NCBI RefSeq assembly: GCF_002155965.1
Contig: NZ_MUMH01000137.1
Coordinates: 1-64,000, forward strand
DNA length: 64,000 nt
Source: Allokutzneria sp. NRRL B-24872
GTDB lineage: Bacteria; Actinomycetota; Actinomycetes; Mycobacteriales; Pseudonocardiaceae
Direction: 5' to 3'
In this document: one piece after another, positions 1 through 12,500 of the stretch
Layout: every line of letters starts with the position of its first letter
How positions within the stretch are numbered: the stretch's first letter is position 1
The notes under the pieces: model-generated
Seen by the model: the letters and a program-made list of their open reading frames with translations, nothing else
What the model was told of the DNA's origin: nothing
Database searches by the model: none
Translations under genes and position numbers: made by a program

Positions 1-570
1 GTCCGCCGCGGTCCACACCGACGTCGGGGTGGGCCGGTTCGGGTGGTTGCGCTTGAGCGCGGCGTAGGCTCCGTGCTCTCCGTGCTCCGCCACCAGTCGC
101 TGGTACTGCGGGTCAGCCTCCAGCGCCGCGGTGCCCAGCCGCCGTCCGATCTCACTCTGGTAAATGCCGTCGGAGGTCTCGGCCCAGCCGAACACGCCGA
201 TTCCGCGATCCTGCGCGACATCGGCGAGCACGAAGTGCATCGCGGTCTCCGCGAGCTCTGTGCCCGCGCCCAGCCTGCCGCCCGTCCGGACGATCAACTC
301 GCTGTCGACGACCGAGACGGTCGAGGCCGCCCTGATCACACCGTGGTCGTGGGCGACCACGACGAAGTGGGACCGTTGCAGGTCCTGCAGCAGGCGGTGG
401 GCCAGCTGGTCGGTGTTGGGAGTCGACCTGAGCTGCTGTTCCATCCAGTCCCAGCGCTCGGTGCCGCGCTCGACCACGTGCACCGCGCCTTGCCGCTGAC
501 GGAAGAACTCCACGGTCTGCGTGGTGATCTTGTTGATCGCGTCCGACGGAACGGGTGCGTCGACGGCCCG
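1..570 (-). other. Module G1: GNAT-like domain, cut by the window edge
   Basis: Begins with the family signature VPSDAINKITTQTVEFFRQR, then the beta4-like strand FVVVAHDHGVIRAASTV, an acetyl-CoA-loop-like turn with only a partial GxG (GAGTELAETAMHFVLADVAQ), and the closing IGRRLGTAALE and SVWTAAD motifs. The order matches other G modules. The pyrophosphate-binding R/QxxGxG is degenerate, so catalysis is doubtful. Confidence 0.5.
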
Positions 571-3500
571 AGTGTGCGGCGCGGGCGCGACCGGTCCGGT
601 CGTCTCTGTCGCCCTGGCCATGGGAGCGGCAGGGGGAGCGGAGACGGTCTCCGCCGGTGCCTGCGTCGGTACCGGTGCTTCAACCGCCGTCGCGGGCGCG
701 CTGGTCGTCGGAACCTCCGGCACAGGAGCGGCTGTCACGGGAGTGGCCGTCGCGGTGTCGGGGGTGGGCATCGGCGAGAGCACGGCCAAGACGTCGTAGG
801 CGTGCTCCACCCCGCCGATCGTCCGGTCCGTGGCCGTACCGGTGATCATCCCGGTGTCCACGATCTCCTGGAGCCGGGCGAGCGCGGCGGTGATCTCGTC
901 CCCGCCCAACCCGGCCTGCCGGAACCGCGCGGTGAGCGTGGCGGTGTCGACCGAGCGCACCGCCTCCAGTACCGAGGCGTCGAGCTGCTTGCCGAGCCAC
1001 GCCGAGATGAACCGCCCGTGGATGTGCAGACCGCGGTGCCTGTCCAGGGGGAACGCCTGCTCGTGATCGACCAGCAGCAGCTGCCCGTCCGGGCCGGTCA
1101 GGTAGTTCTCCGTGCCCCGGTCGGGGTTGGCGATCACGTAGTCGAAGACGGCGGCCCGCTGCTGGTCCAGCGCCGTGTACTGGCTCGGGTCCTGGTGTCC
1201 GGGGCGAGCACCGGTGTGCCAGCGCTGCAGGGAGCCCCAGCCTTCCGGGCCTTCCCAGTCAATCGTCGGTGCGACCATGTCGGTCCAGGTCAACGCCTCG
1301 GCCAGCTGAGAGGTGGCGATCTCCCGGACCGCTCCGGACTCCGCCCACGACGTGTTCCGCCTCAGCGGCTTGTAGACGGCCTGGGCGTCGAGTTCCTCGA
1401 CCCGGACCAGCATCGGCTGGGTCGAGCCGGTGCCGACCCGCCAGAAGGTCATCTCCGCCCGGTCACCGGAGAAGCGCTCACGCAGATCCTGTCCGGTGTG
1501 GACGGTCTCGGTGAACGGGTCTCCCTGCTCCTGCTCGACCTCCGCCGCGGTGTCCCGCGTCGCGGTGGCCGGTTCGGTGAGATCGACCGGAGGTCCGGCG
1601 TCCGAACTGCCGAACCGCCACTGGGCGGCCCGCAGGTCTTCCGAGGTGAGCTCGGTGAGCTGCTTCGCCTCGAGTTCCCGCGCCTCCTGCTCGAACGGGT
1701 CGTCGAACCCACCCACCCAGGCGGCACCGGTGATCCTGCCGTGGTTCCTGACCTCCACCAGGCGGTCGAGCGCCCCCTGGATCTCCTCCTCCCGCATGCC
1801 CGCCCCGCGCAGGCGGTCCGTCAGCCGCCCGAGGTCCACCTGGCGCAGGGCACGCAGGGTTTCCGCGCTGAGCGTCTTGTTGAGCAGTGCCTTCGTGAAG
1901 GGCGAGTCGATGAACGCCCGGCGCTCGCGCACCTTCGCGGCGTCCGGGAACGCCCTTTCGTGATCGATGAGGAACAGCCGGCCGTAGCGGATCAGGTAGT
2001 TGGTCGCGTTGCGGTCGGTGTTGGCGATCACGTAGTCGAACACCGCGGCGCGCTCGACGTCCACGGCGTCCAGACGGGACAGGTCGTGCTCGGCTGAGGG
2101 CAGTGCGCCTGCCGGCTCAGCACCGGGTACCCACTTCTGGGCCGAGCCGCGACCCCGTGGCCCGTGGCCCCACTCGGTGGCCGTCGGCACCAGGTCGGTC
2201 CAGCCGATCTCCTCCGCGACCCTGGACGAACCGATCTCCCGGACCGGCTTGTCCTCGGCCCAGTCCAGCCCCGGGGCGACTCCCTTGTAGATCAGCCGGT
2301 CGTCCTCCGCGCCGAAGTCGAGGATCCTCGAATCCGAGGAGTACCCCAACCCGAGCGTCCAGTCCGAATGCTCGTCCTCGGTCAGGTGGCGGTGCATCTC
2401 ACGCTCGAGTTCGCTGCGTCCGAACTGGTCGAGCCCGTCCTCACCGATGACGAGCTCGGCCGCCTCGAGCCGGTCGTCCTCGCCCAGCCTGACGAGCCTG
2501 GCGCGGAGCCTGCGCTCGGCGAAGATCTGCGCCTCCGAGGACAGGTTCCTGAGCACGACCTCTCGCTCCAGCACGTCCTCGCCCACCCTGGTCCTGAGCG
2601 CGAGCACGGCGAGGTCAGCGGAGTCCGCCAACCGCGTGCGGATCGTGGGGTCCGAGATGTGCCCCAGCAGGGCCGTGATCACGTTGATCTTGGCCAGCTG
2701 CGCGTACTCGCGCCCGGCCAGCGGGTACTGGTCGCCGCCGACCCGACGCTGGGCCCTGTCGTAGAGCCCGACCAGCGCCTCGGCGAGTTGCTCGGCCACC
2801 GACACCGTCGCCTGGGCCGCGTCGAGCGGGGCGTTGATCCCGATCGTCACCTCGTGCCTGCCGGAGACGTCGTGGTTCACCTCGTGGTAGTCCCGCAGCC
2901 TCGAGTCGTCACGGATCACCTTGACGATCGGGCTCTGCCGGAACTCGGCCGAGGTGACGTTCATCCACTCCGCTCCGTGCGCTCCGCGGACCACGACCTG
3001 GGGGATCGCCATGAGATGGCCCAGCAGCAGCTCCGGCTCGCCGTGCTCGTGCTCACCGTGGAAGAGGTGGTCCACGGCGTCGCTGTCCGGCCGGGTGACC
3101 GGCCGCCTGCCCTCCACCGGTGGTTCCTGACCGATCTCCGGCGGGGACATGACCAAGGGCTGCGGCCGTTCCGGGTGCAGCCGGCCGACGGCGACCGCCG
3201 CCACGTTCTCGGCGTGCCGCTCCAGCAGGTCGACCGAGGTGTTGCCGGGCCGGACGCCCGCGCGCAGCCGCTCGGCGTGCGCGAGCTCGTGGGCCAGGAC
3301 CTCCGCCAGGGTGTCCAGGTCGGCGAAAGCGTCAGGGCCGATCCAGATCACCCGGCCGTTGCGCGGGTCACCCTCGGCGTAGACGGGGGTGTGGGCCTTG
3401 GCGCCCTCGCCCGCCATCCACGCGAGGTTGTCCTCCCTGCGCACGAAGACGATCTGGTCCACGGCCGCCAGATCGGCTTCCATGCCGATGCGCTTGGCGA

Positions 3501-6500
3501 CCTGCTTCAGCACGGCCCGCAGTGCCGCGTCCGCGGGCTGAGCCCCGTCGTCGACCTCCGGGCGCGGCCCGATCTCCCGGGGCGAGGAGCTGTCGTCGCT
3601 GCCGTCGGACTCCTCGGCGTCACCGATCTCGCCGCCCCACGCCTCGCCGGTGATCATGCCGTGCTCGCGGATCTCGGCGAGCCGGGCCATCGCGCCGATG
3701 ATCTCGAGTTCGCCCATGCCGAGGGCGCGCAAGCGCTGTTCCAGCCTGTCGACGTCCACCGCGTTGACGGCGTCGAGCACGTCGCCGTCCAGCGGCTCAC
3801 CCACCAGGTCGCCGACGAACTCGCCGTCGATGTTGACACCGGCCGCGTGCCGCAGCATCTCCTTGACGGACGGGAATGCGTAGCCGTGGTCGATCAGGAT
3901 GAGACCGTTGTCGCCGTCGGTGTTCGTCAGGTAGTTGGACGGGTTGCGGTCGATGTTGCCGATGACGTAGTCGAAGACCGCGGCGCGCATCCGGTCGTAC
4001 TCGGAGTAGCCGGTGTGTGAACGCAGCGACCGGCTGGTGCCCTCCACCCACAACTGCGCCGAGCCACGCCCCGAAGGACCGTCTTCCCACTCCGTGGCCA
4101 CGGGCACGAGATCGGTCCAGCCGATCTCCTCGGCGACGCGGTAGGCGGCGATCTCTCGGAGCCCGTCGCCGTTCGCCCAAGTCTTGAACTTGCTGAGGGC
4201 CTTGTAGATCACCTTGGTGCTGTCCGCGAGCGCGACCAGCAAGGGGTTCGTGCTTCCGCTGCCGACCTCGGTGACCTTCCAGTCGGCGTCCGAACCCACC
4301 TCGAGGCGGCTGCGCAGTTCGCGCTCGGCCGCGCTGGTGCCGTCCTCGGCGACATCCAGCTGTGCGGGGGCGTCCTCGGCGATGCCGCCCTCCCACGCGT
4401 CGCCGGTGATCATGCCGTTGTCCTGGATCTCCCGCAGCCGCGCGACGGCCTGCTCGATCTCCCAGCGGCCGAGGCGCGACCGCAGCAGCACCTTTTCGAA
4501 CTGCTCCAAGGAGATCTGGCGCACCGCGTCCAGCACGTCGGCGTCGAGTTCGAAGCCGATGTGCTCGACGACGAAGGGGGACATGATCGTCGGCGTGGTG
4601 TTGTGCCACTGCTCCTGGGTCGGGAACGTCAACGCGTTGTCGATCAGCCGCAGCTCGTTGCCCGGAGTGCGGAGGTGGTTGGCCGCGCTGCGGTCCATGT
4701 TCGCCATGACGTAGTCCAGGACGGCGGCGCGCTGGGTGTCCGCGTCGTCGTACCGGCTGATGTCCTCGTGTCCGCGCAGCGCCCCGGGGACCCACATCTG
4801 CACCGAGCCGCGTCCGAGCACACCCTCTGACCAGTCGGTGGTCGTCGGGATGAGCTGGGCCCAGCCGAAGAGTTCGGCCAACCTGGACGCAGCGACCTCC
4901 CGGCGCGGGCCGGTGTCCTCCCACGCCAGGTCGATGGGGTCGGACAGCTCCGGCTTGTAGATCGCGCGCCCGTCGTCCTCGAGCAGCACCAGCTGCGGCT
5001 CGGTGCCGCCACGACCCAGGTCGATGACCTCGGACCGGTCGGTGAGCCGGTCCAGCAGTGCCCGCTCCGCTTCGCTGACCTGAAGTCTCTCCGCGATCTC
5101 CAGCAGTTCCTCGATCGCGGCGGCCAACGTGCCCTGGTTCAGGAAAGCGTTGGGGGACAACATGATCACCTTGCCGCCCCCGTTCTTGGGAACGGAGCCG
5201 CCCGTCGGCGCCTCGGAATCGTTGCGGATGACGACGTCGTCCAGCGCGGCAAGCCGTTCGGCGAGACCGGCGTCCTCGGCCACCTCGCGCACGGTCTGCA
5301 TGGTCTGCGGAAGTCCGCCGTCCGTCCGCGCGGTCGGCGGTCGAAGGTGGCTGGGCGTGCTCTGCCCCGGTTCGATCTCGCCGTCCCAGACCTCCCCGGT
5401 GATCTTGCCGTTGTCCCGGATCTCCTGGAGCCGGGCGAGTGCGCCGTCGATCTCGGCGTCCTCGATGCCCAGCGCCCGCAGGCGTTGTGCGAAGCGTTCG
5501 GTGTCGACGCCCGCGACTGCCTGCAGCACTCGGGGGTCGAGCGCCTGGTTGAGCATCCGCAGCGTGAACTCGGACTTCAACGCCATCCGATCGCCTGTTT
5601 CTCGGAGGACGGCGTCCACCAGGCTGATGGCGTTGTCGATCAGGACCAGTTTGCCGTTGACCGTGAGGTAGTTGCCGGTGTTGCGGTCGTGGTTGCCGAT
5701 GACGTAGTCGAAGACCGCGGCGCGCTGCACGTCGAACAGGTCGTAGTCGCCGATGTCGCGGTGGGCAACGCGAGAGTCGGCGATCCACAGCTGGGCGGAG
5801 CCGATGCCTTCGGGGCCGTCGGCCCACTCCGCGGTCACGGGGACGAGGTCGGCCCACCCGAGTTCCTCGGCGATCCGGTAGCCGGCTACCTCCCGAGCGG
5901 GAAGGCTGTTGCCCCAGTCGCCTTCCTCGTCCGGCTTGTAGACGATCTTGTCGTCCCCGAGCGTGACGATGTTGGCGGTGGAGCCCCGGAACTGGAACGG
6001 CGGTGTGGTGACGTCGGTGAGACGGTTCAGCAGGTCCCGCTCCGCAGCACTGCTGCCGTTCTCGGCGATGCCGTCTTCGCGCCGGAGGAAGTCCCGGTAC
6101 GGCGAGTTCCGCGGAGCGTCGAGCTGCCTGCCGGGGACCGGCGGTTCCTGGCCTGGCCGAGGAAGGGCCATCGCCTCCGGCTGAGCCCGCTCCGGGGTCA
6201 GCCGGGCGAGCGCGACCGCGGCGGCGTTGTTCGCGTGCCGTTGCAACAGCGCGACGGAGGTGTTGTCGGGCGTGAGGCCCGCACGCAGCTGCTCCGCGTT
6301 GGTCAGTGCCAGCGCCAGGGCCCTGACCAGGGTCTGCGGGGTGGCGAAAGCCTCCGGCGCGAGCCAGATCTCGGTGCCCGCGGCGTCCACCGGCGTGGCG
6401 CTGAGCGAGCCTCCTCGGCGCATCCACTCGGAGTTCTCCGGCGTCCGGACGGTGACGATTCGCTCGACCGCGGCCAGCGACTCGCTGAGGCCGACCACAG

Positions 6501-9500
6501 TGGCGACCTGGGTGAGCACCGCACGCAGGACGGCGTCCGAAGGCTGCTGCCCGTTGTCGCTCAGGTTCGCCAGCAGCGCCATCGCAGGCACCTCGGGCTG
6601 GCCGAGCTGACCGCCCCAGGCCGCCCCGGTGATCATGCCGTGCTCGCGAACCTCGGCGAGGCGGCTGAGCGCCCCCATGATCTCCAGCTCACCCATGCCG
6701 AGGGCCCGCAACCGCTGGCCGAGCTGCCGCGGGTCGACGGACTCGACGGCCTCGCGAACGGACCGGGGGAGGACCTGGCCGCGCACCCTGTCGATGAAGC
6801 GGCCGTCGATGTAGGACCCCGCCGGGCCTCGTGCCATCTCCCTGACGGACGGGAACGACCAGGCGTTGTCGATCAGGGCGAGGCCACCGCGTTCGGTGGT
6901 CAGGAAGTTGCCGGCACTGCGGTCACTGTTGGCGATGACGTAATCGAAGACCGCTGCCCGTGCCAGGTCGTGCTCCGAGTAGGAGTCCAGGCTCGGGTCG
7001 GAAGCACTCGCGTTCGGCAGCCACAGCTGCGCTGAGCCCCTGCCGTGACTCGGCGTGGTCCAGTCGGTGGTGGTGGGGACGAGGTCGGCCCAGCCCAGCT
7101 CCTCGGCCACGCGGGACGCGGCGATCTCGCGCAGGGCATCGCTCAGCGGCCAACTCGCCGAGTCCTCCCACGGCTTGTAGATCGCCTGCGTCACAGCGCC
7201 AGGTGTCGCGGAGCCGTCGTCGACGGTGGCGAGGTACGGAGTGGAGGTCCCGCTGCCGACCATGCTGATGTCGGCGTCTGCGGCGGAGAGCCTCGCTCGC
7301 AGCTCTCGCTCGGCTCGGCTGCTGCCGTCCGCTTCCTGCTGAAAGGGAGCGACGACAAGACCGGACAGCTCGCCGGCGACGCCGATCACCCCGGCCTCGA
7401 TGGGGTTCTCGAGGGGGAACGGGTCGCCGGGGATCTGCTGGTTCAGCGCGTGGCCCTGCATCTCCCGGATGAACCGGCCGACCTGCGGGGGCCTCGCAGG
7501 GTCCCAGCTCGTGGCGAGCTTGAGCACCGCGATCGTCACACCCGTGACGAGGTCACGGACCGCGGCGATGCCCTCGGCCAGCTTGCGGAGCCCCACGTTC
7601 TGGGCGTGGTCGCCGCGGCCGAGCGCCTTCGCCACCACGCCGATGACCGCGTCGCGGTGCGGCGAGGACGGATCCTCCATCGCCTTCACGACGTTCTCGA
7701 CGCTGAGCCCCGGCAGCAGGTGCGGTGCCTCGGCGGTGAAGGACGCGATCGCCCCGGCGTTGCGGGGGTCCTCCACGTTGTCGGACATCGGGTGCAGCGG
7801 GGTCACCCGGGCCAGGTTCTTCACCGCCTCGACGCGCCCTCGGGGGGTGGTGCCGTCGAGCAGGGAACGGATGTTGCCCATCAGCCGGGCGACGGTCACG
7901 TCCTCGTCCTCGATGGCCTTGCCCTCCTCCCTGCGCTCGGCGATCTCTTCCAGATCGAGGAACGAGTGCAGCAGAAGGGCGTGGGTGATCCGCTGCAAGA
8001 GCAGCACATCGGCTCCGTAGCCCACGACGAAGGCGTTGAGCACCCGGGTCAGCGCACCCCAGTCGTCGCGCATCTCCAGGTACAAGGTCGAGACGAGATC
8101 GTCGACGTCGGAGAAGGGGTCGCCCTGGTCGGCGAGGACGACGAGATCGTGCGCCGAGGGGTTGCCTGTGGGGGGCGCGACCGGGGTCCTGACCGGCACG
8201 CCGCCCGGGCCCAGCGAGTCCGGGACCAGGTCGACGCCGTTGATGCGGACGTTGCCGTCGGCGTTGACGAGCAGACTGCCGGGGCGCAGCCTGTTGAGGG
8301 TCAGCACCACACGGCCGCTGTCCGCCCGCTCCGGGTCCAGCTCCGCGGCGCTGACCCGTGCCTCAAGGGCGGGCAGGACGCTGGTGAGGCCGTGACGCTC
8401 GAGGAACTCGGGGTGGGTCAGCAGAACTTCGAGCACAGCCGAGGGCATCTGGTTGCTGGGGAGGCGGAACGGCTTGGGAGCCGCCTCGGTGTCCTCGGAC
8501 GTGCGGTGCAGCGTCGCGACGTGCCCACCCAGCTGCCGGGCCGCGTCGACCAGGATCGACAGCGCTCGCCGGCTCGACTGCTCGTCCTTGGTGTCCAGCG
8601 CTCTGGTGAGGAGTTCGGTGAATGTTCTGGCCCCCGCCTCGGACGGGAAGACCGCGATGCCCGTCGCCGTGCGGTGATCAGGAGAACTGAGGGAACCGAC
8701 GTCGACCGGGCCGTCGACCGCGACGGGCACGCCGGAGCGCTCAGCCCCGCGGTCGATCGCGGCGCGGCCCTTCATGTCGCGGAGGAAATCACCGGCTTTG
8801 GTCTCCGCGTCGCTCCGGTCGTCGTTGAAGTCACCCCGGTCGTAGAGCTTGACCACTCCGATCTCCCGCACCCCCGACGGTGCGAGGACCTGGACGGAGT
8901 AGGAGCCGTCGTCCCGGATCCCGAAGCTCAGGTTCCGCGCGTCGTCATGGCCGAGCGCCGCGGCGACGAACTCGGCGACCTCACCCCAGTACGGGTGGCC
9001 AGCCTGCTTGAGCGCGGCCCTGACATCGACGGCGCTCATGCTGGGAAGGACACGCGGTGCCGCGTTCACGAACGCCCTGATGGCGTCGTGGTTGGCCTGC
9101 GGCTCGTTGTCGACCGAGCGCCGCTCCAAGTCCGTCGCCAGTGCCAGTTCCAGCGTCGTCCTGACGCGCTCCGCCTGAGGCGTCAGGGGCACGGCCTCCG
9201 CCGCCTCCACCGGGCCGGGGACGGGCTCCGCCGCCTCCGCCCGGGCGGAGGCTTCCTGCACCTTCTGCAGGTAGAGCGGTGTTTTCACCTGGGAGAGCCA
9301 GGGCTCCGTCGGCGGGTGGCTTACGGGGCGGATGTCCAGAATCCCGTTGCCGCGCAGCACTTTGCGGCCGAAATGCGCGAACGCCACGACCATCGCCATC
9401 GGGATTTCAGAGGTCCACCAGAGCGGGTCGCCGCGGAGATGGTCGCTGTTGAGCAGGACGTCGCCGGGCATCAGTTCCACGGAAACGGTGCGGTGCTCGG

Positions 9501-12500
9501 TCAAGTACGCCCCGCCCTGACCGCGGCTCACCAGCTCCTTGAGCACTGACGGCTCCGTCAGGCCGTTGATGTCGAGCACCATGCCGTCGGGTGTCATCAC
9601 GCCGCTGTGCCTCGGCACCCAGACGCCGTCGACGAGGGAGTCGAAGGTCACGACGTCCCACCCGGTCATGTGGTGCAGCGCGGCGGCGAACCGGTGGCAC
9701 TGGTGCCCGCTCAGGAACTCCCTCGCGTAGTCGTCGATCGTGTTCGCGGTGAGGATCACGGTGCTGAGTCCGCTAGCGGTGGGGCTGTGCATGTCGAAGA
9801 TGATCTGCCCGTCGAAGCCGAGGCCGGCCGGATTGCGCCGGAAGGGCGCCACGTTCGGGTCGTCGTCCCCCAACTGCGGTCGGCTGCCCTGCTGTGATCG
9901 GCCCTCAGCGGCACCTGCCTGCTCGTCGTTGGCTCCGGGCTGCCGCGCGCCCGCATCTTCACCCGTGGTGGCGCCCCACGCCCGTCCGGTGATCGTGCCG
10001 GTCTCCCGGATCTCGGCGATGCGCTCGCCGAGGAAGTCGTTGGCGGAGGTGTCGTCGATGCCGAGCAGCCGCACCCGAGCGTCGTCGAGCCGAGCGACGG
10101 CGGCGACGGTCTCGGGGCTGAGCGAGCGGCCGGACTCCATCCAGACGCGGACGATGTCGGAGCGGAGCTCCGTGAAGGGCAGCCCCTGATGGGCGTCCCT
10201 GGGCCAGGACTGCCTGCTGCCGCGCAGCAGTGCCCGCCCGATCCCGCTGACCTGCTGGTGCTCGGCGGGCCTGCTCATGATCCCGGCGAGGTAGTCCAGC
10301 ACCACGGCCCGTTCGAGGTCGATCGGTGAGTAGGCGCGCAGAAGGTCGACGGCCTGCCTGGCCTTGCCGTCGAGCAGCGTCACGGAGCCTGGGCCGAACC
10401 GCCCGTCGGACCACTGCATGGTGGTGCCGACGAGGTAGCCCCAGCCGAGCATCTCGGCGAGTTCGGCGTAGGCGACGTCCTTGGCCGCCTCGCTGTTCTC
10501 CCACTGCGGACCGGCCACCCGGTAGGTCGCCTTGTCGTCGCTGTCGATGAAGGTGATCTCGTACGTGCCGGCGCCGGTGGGCCTGATGCCCTCGATCTTC
10601 CGCTCAAGCATCCGCGCCAGCTCTTGCCTCCGCGTCCCCAAGTCCTTGACCGGGACGTCCGTGCTGCGCGGGCGCTGAGCCGGGGCCCTCTTCGCCTCTT
10701 CCTGGAGCGTCTCCCTCCGCGCTGGCACCTTCGCGGCGATCTCGTGCGCGGCGCGCACCGTCATCGCGGAGTTCAGCTGGCTGTCGGACAAGTACTGGGC
10801 GGCGCCGTCCACGAGACGGCCCATGTCGCGGTGCGTCTGGACGTTGTCCTGGTCGGCGAAGCTCCCGACGCCCAGGTGCTGCTCACCGTGCGACTGGGTC
10901 TGCGCCTCGGCGATGACGCAGCGCGCCAGCGCGAGTTCGATGGCGCCGGCGGCACCGGGCAGCGCGGACGTCGAGGTGACCAGGCGTCCACCGACGCGCA
11001 GGTAGGTCTTCCACTCGCCGTTCGGTGCCTGGACGTGCGCCTGGTTGACCGGGGCGACGGCGCGGATCTGGCCCATCACGTGGACGACCACGACGCCGTC
11101 GTTCCTGGCGTTGAGAACAGCGGCGATGTCGTGGTCGGCCTTGTCGCCGTTGTTCAGGCGTTCCAGGTCGCGGAGCAGTTCGGGCCAGCGGCTGTCGCCC
11201 TTCATGATGACCTCGGCGACACCGCCCGCGTCGTGGGCCTCGTTGGCCTGGCCGGCGATCACGTCGATCGCCTCCTCCGGGACCACCGCGTTCAGCTCGG
11301 CGTCCACTCGGTCGGCGAGTTCACGCGCGTCCGCCGCGGTCCACACCGAGTTGTGCGCGTGCGCCCACGGGATGCCCGCCGCCGCGTGCTGGTCGAGCCT
11401 GCGGCCGATGAACAGGTGTCGCGAGATGGGCGAGGTCTGCGTGTCGTGCCGGTCGAGCACCGGTGCGCCGCGTTCCTTCGCGATCTGCGCCAACAGGTGC
11501 TGCGCGGCGATGTCCGCCTGCGGCAGACCGTTCGCCAGAACACCGGAGGCGAGCACGATGAAACCGCTCCGGGTGTCCTGCACCAGCGTTGCCGCCTGGA
11601 GGCCGCCCGGGGTGGTGGCCACGATCGCGAAGTTGGCTTGACCCAGTTTCTGCTGGAGCTCTGTGGCGACGCGGTCACCCGCCTGCTGGCCGCGTCCGGT
11701 GTCGTGGAACAGCCGCTGCCAACCCGGGCTGTTGCGCCAGATCACTTCGGCGCGGCCCTGATGTTTCCCTCGGAACTCCCTGACGTCCTTCACCACGTGG
11801 TCGACGGCCGCGTCGGGCACACCTCTGCCCACGTTGCGCTCGAACGGAGCCCCATGGCCGTGCCCGTGCTCCTTGTGGAACAGGAAAGACATGTTCTCGG
11901 TACCGGAGCGCGGCGGTTGCCAGGCGATGTTTTCCGCGTCGGCGTAGGCCGCCTCGCGGTCGCCGTTCAACCTGGCCAGAGCGACGGCCGCCCAGGCGTG
12001 GGCGTGCTCCTCGAGTGCGTCCACCGAGATGGTGGCAGGGGTGTGACCCGCGCGTAGTTGCTCGACGTGGGCGAGTTCGTGCGCGAGCACCCGCATGAGG
12101 GTCTCGATGTCGGCGAAGGCGGCGGGCGCGAGCCAGATCTCGTGGTTCTCGTCCTTAATGGGGGTTGCGCCGAGGGCGTTCTCTCGCCTGAACCACTCCA
12201 GCGTCTTCTGCTCGTGGTCGAGTACGACGTTGACCGCGAGCAGTTTGTCGAGGAGCCCGGCTTTACCCGCGGCGTCCCAGACGGAGTCCATGGTGACCGG
12301 GAGGCCGGGGTCTGCTGTGGCGGAGCCTTCGGACTCCCACTTGGCCCAGGCGTGGTTGTACTCCAGGGACAGGTTGACCCTGCTCCTGATGATCCGGCCC
12401 CACGCCTGGCCGGTGATCCGGCCTTCGCGCTGCATCTCCAGCAGACGCTCGACCGCGCCCTGGATCTCGTACTCGCCGATACCCGCCGATCGGAGTGCGG

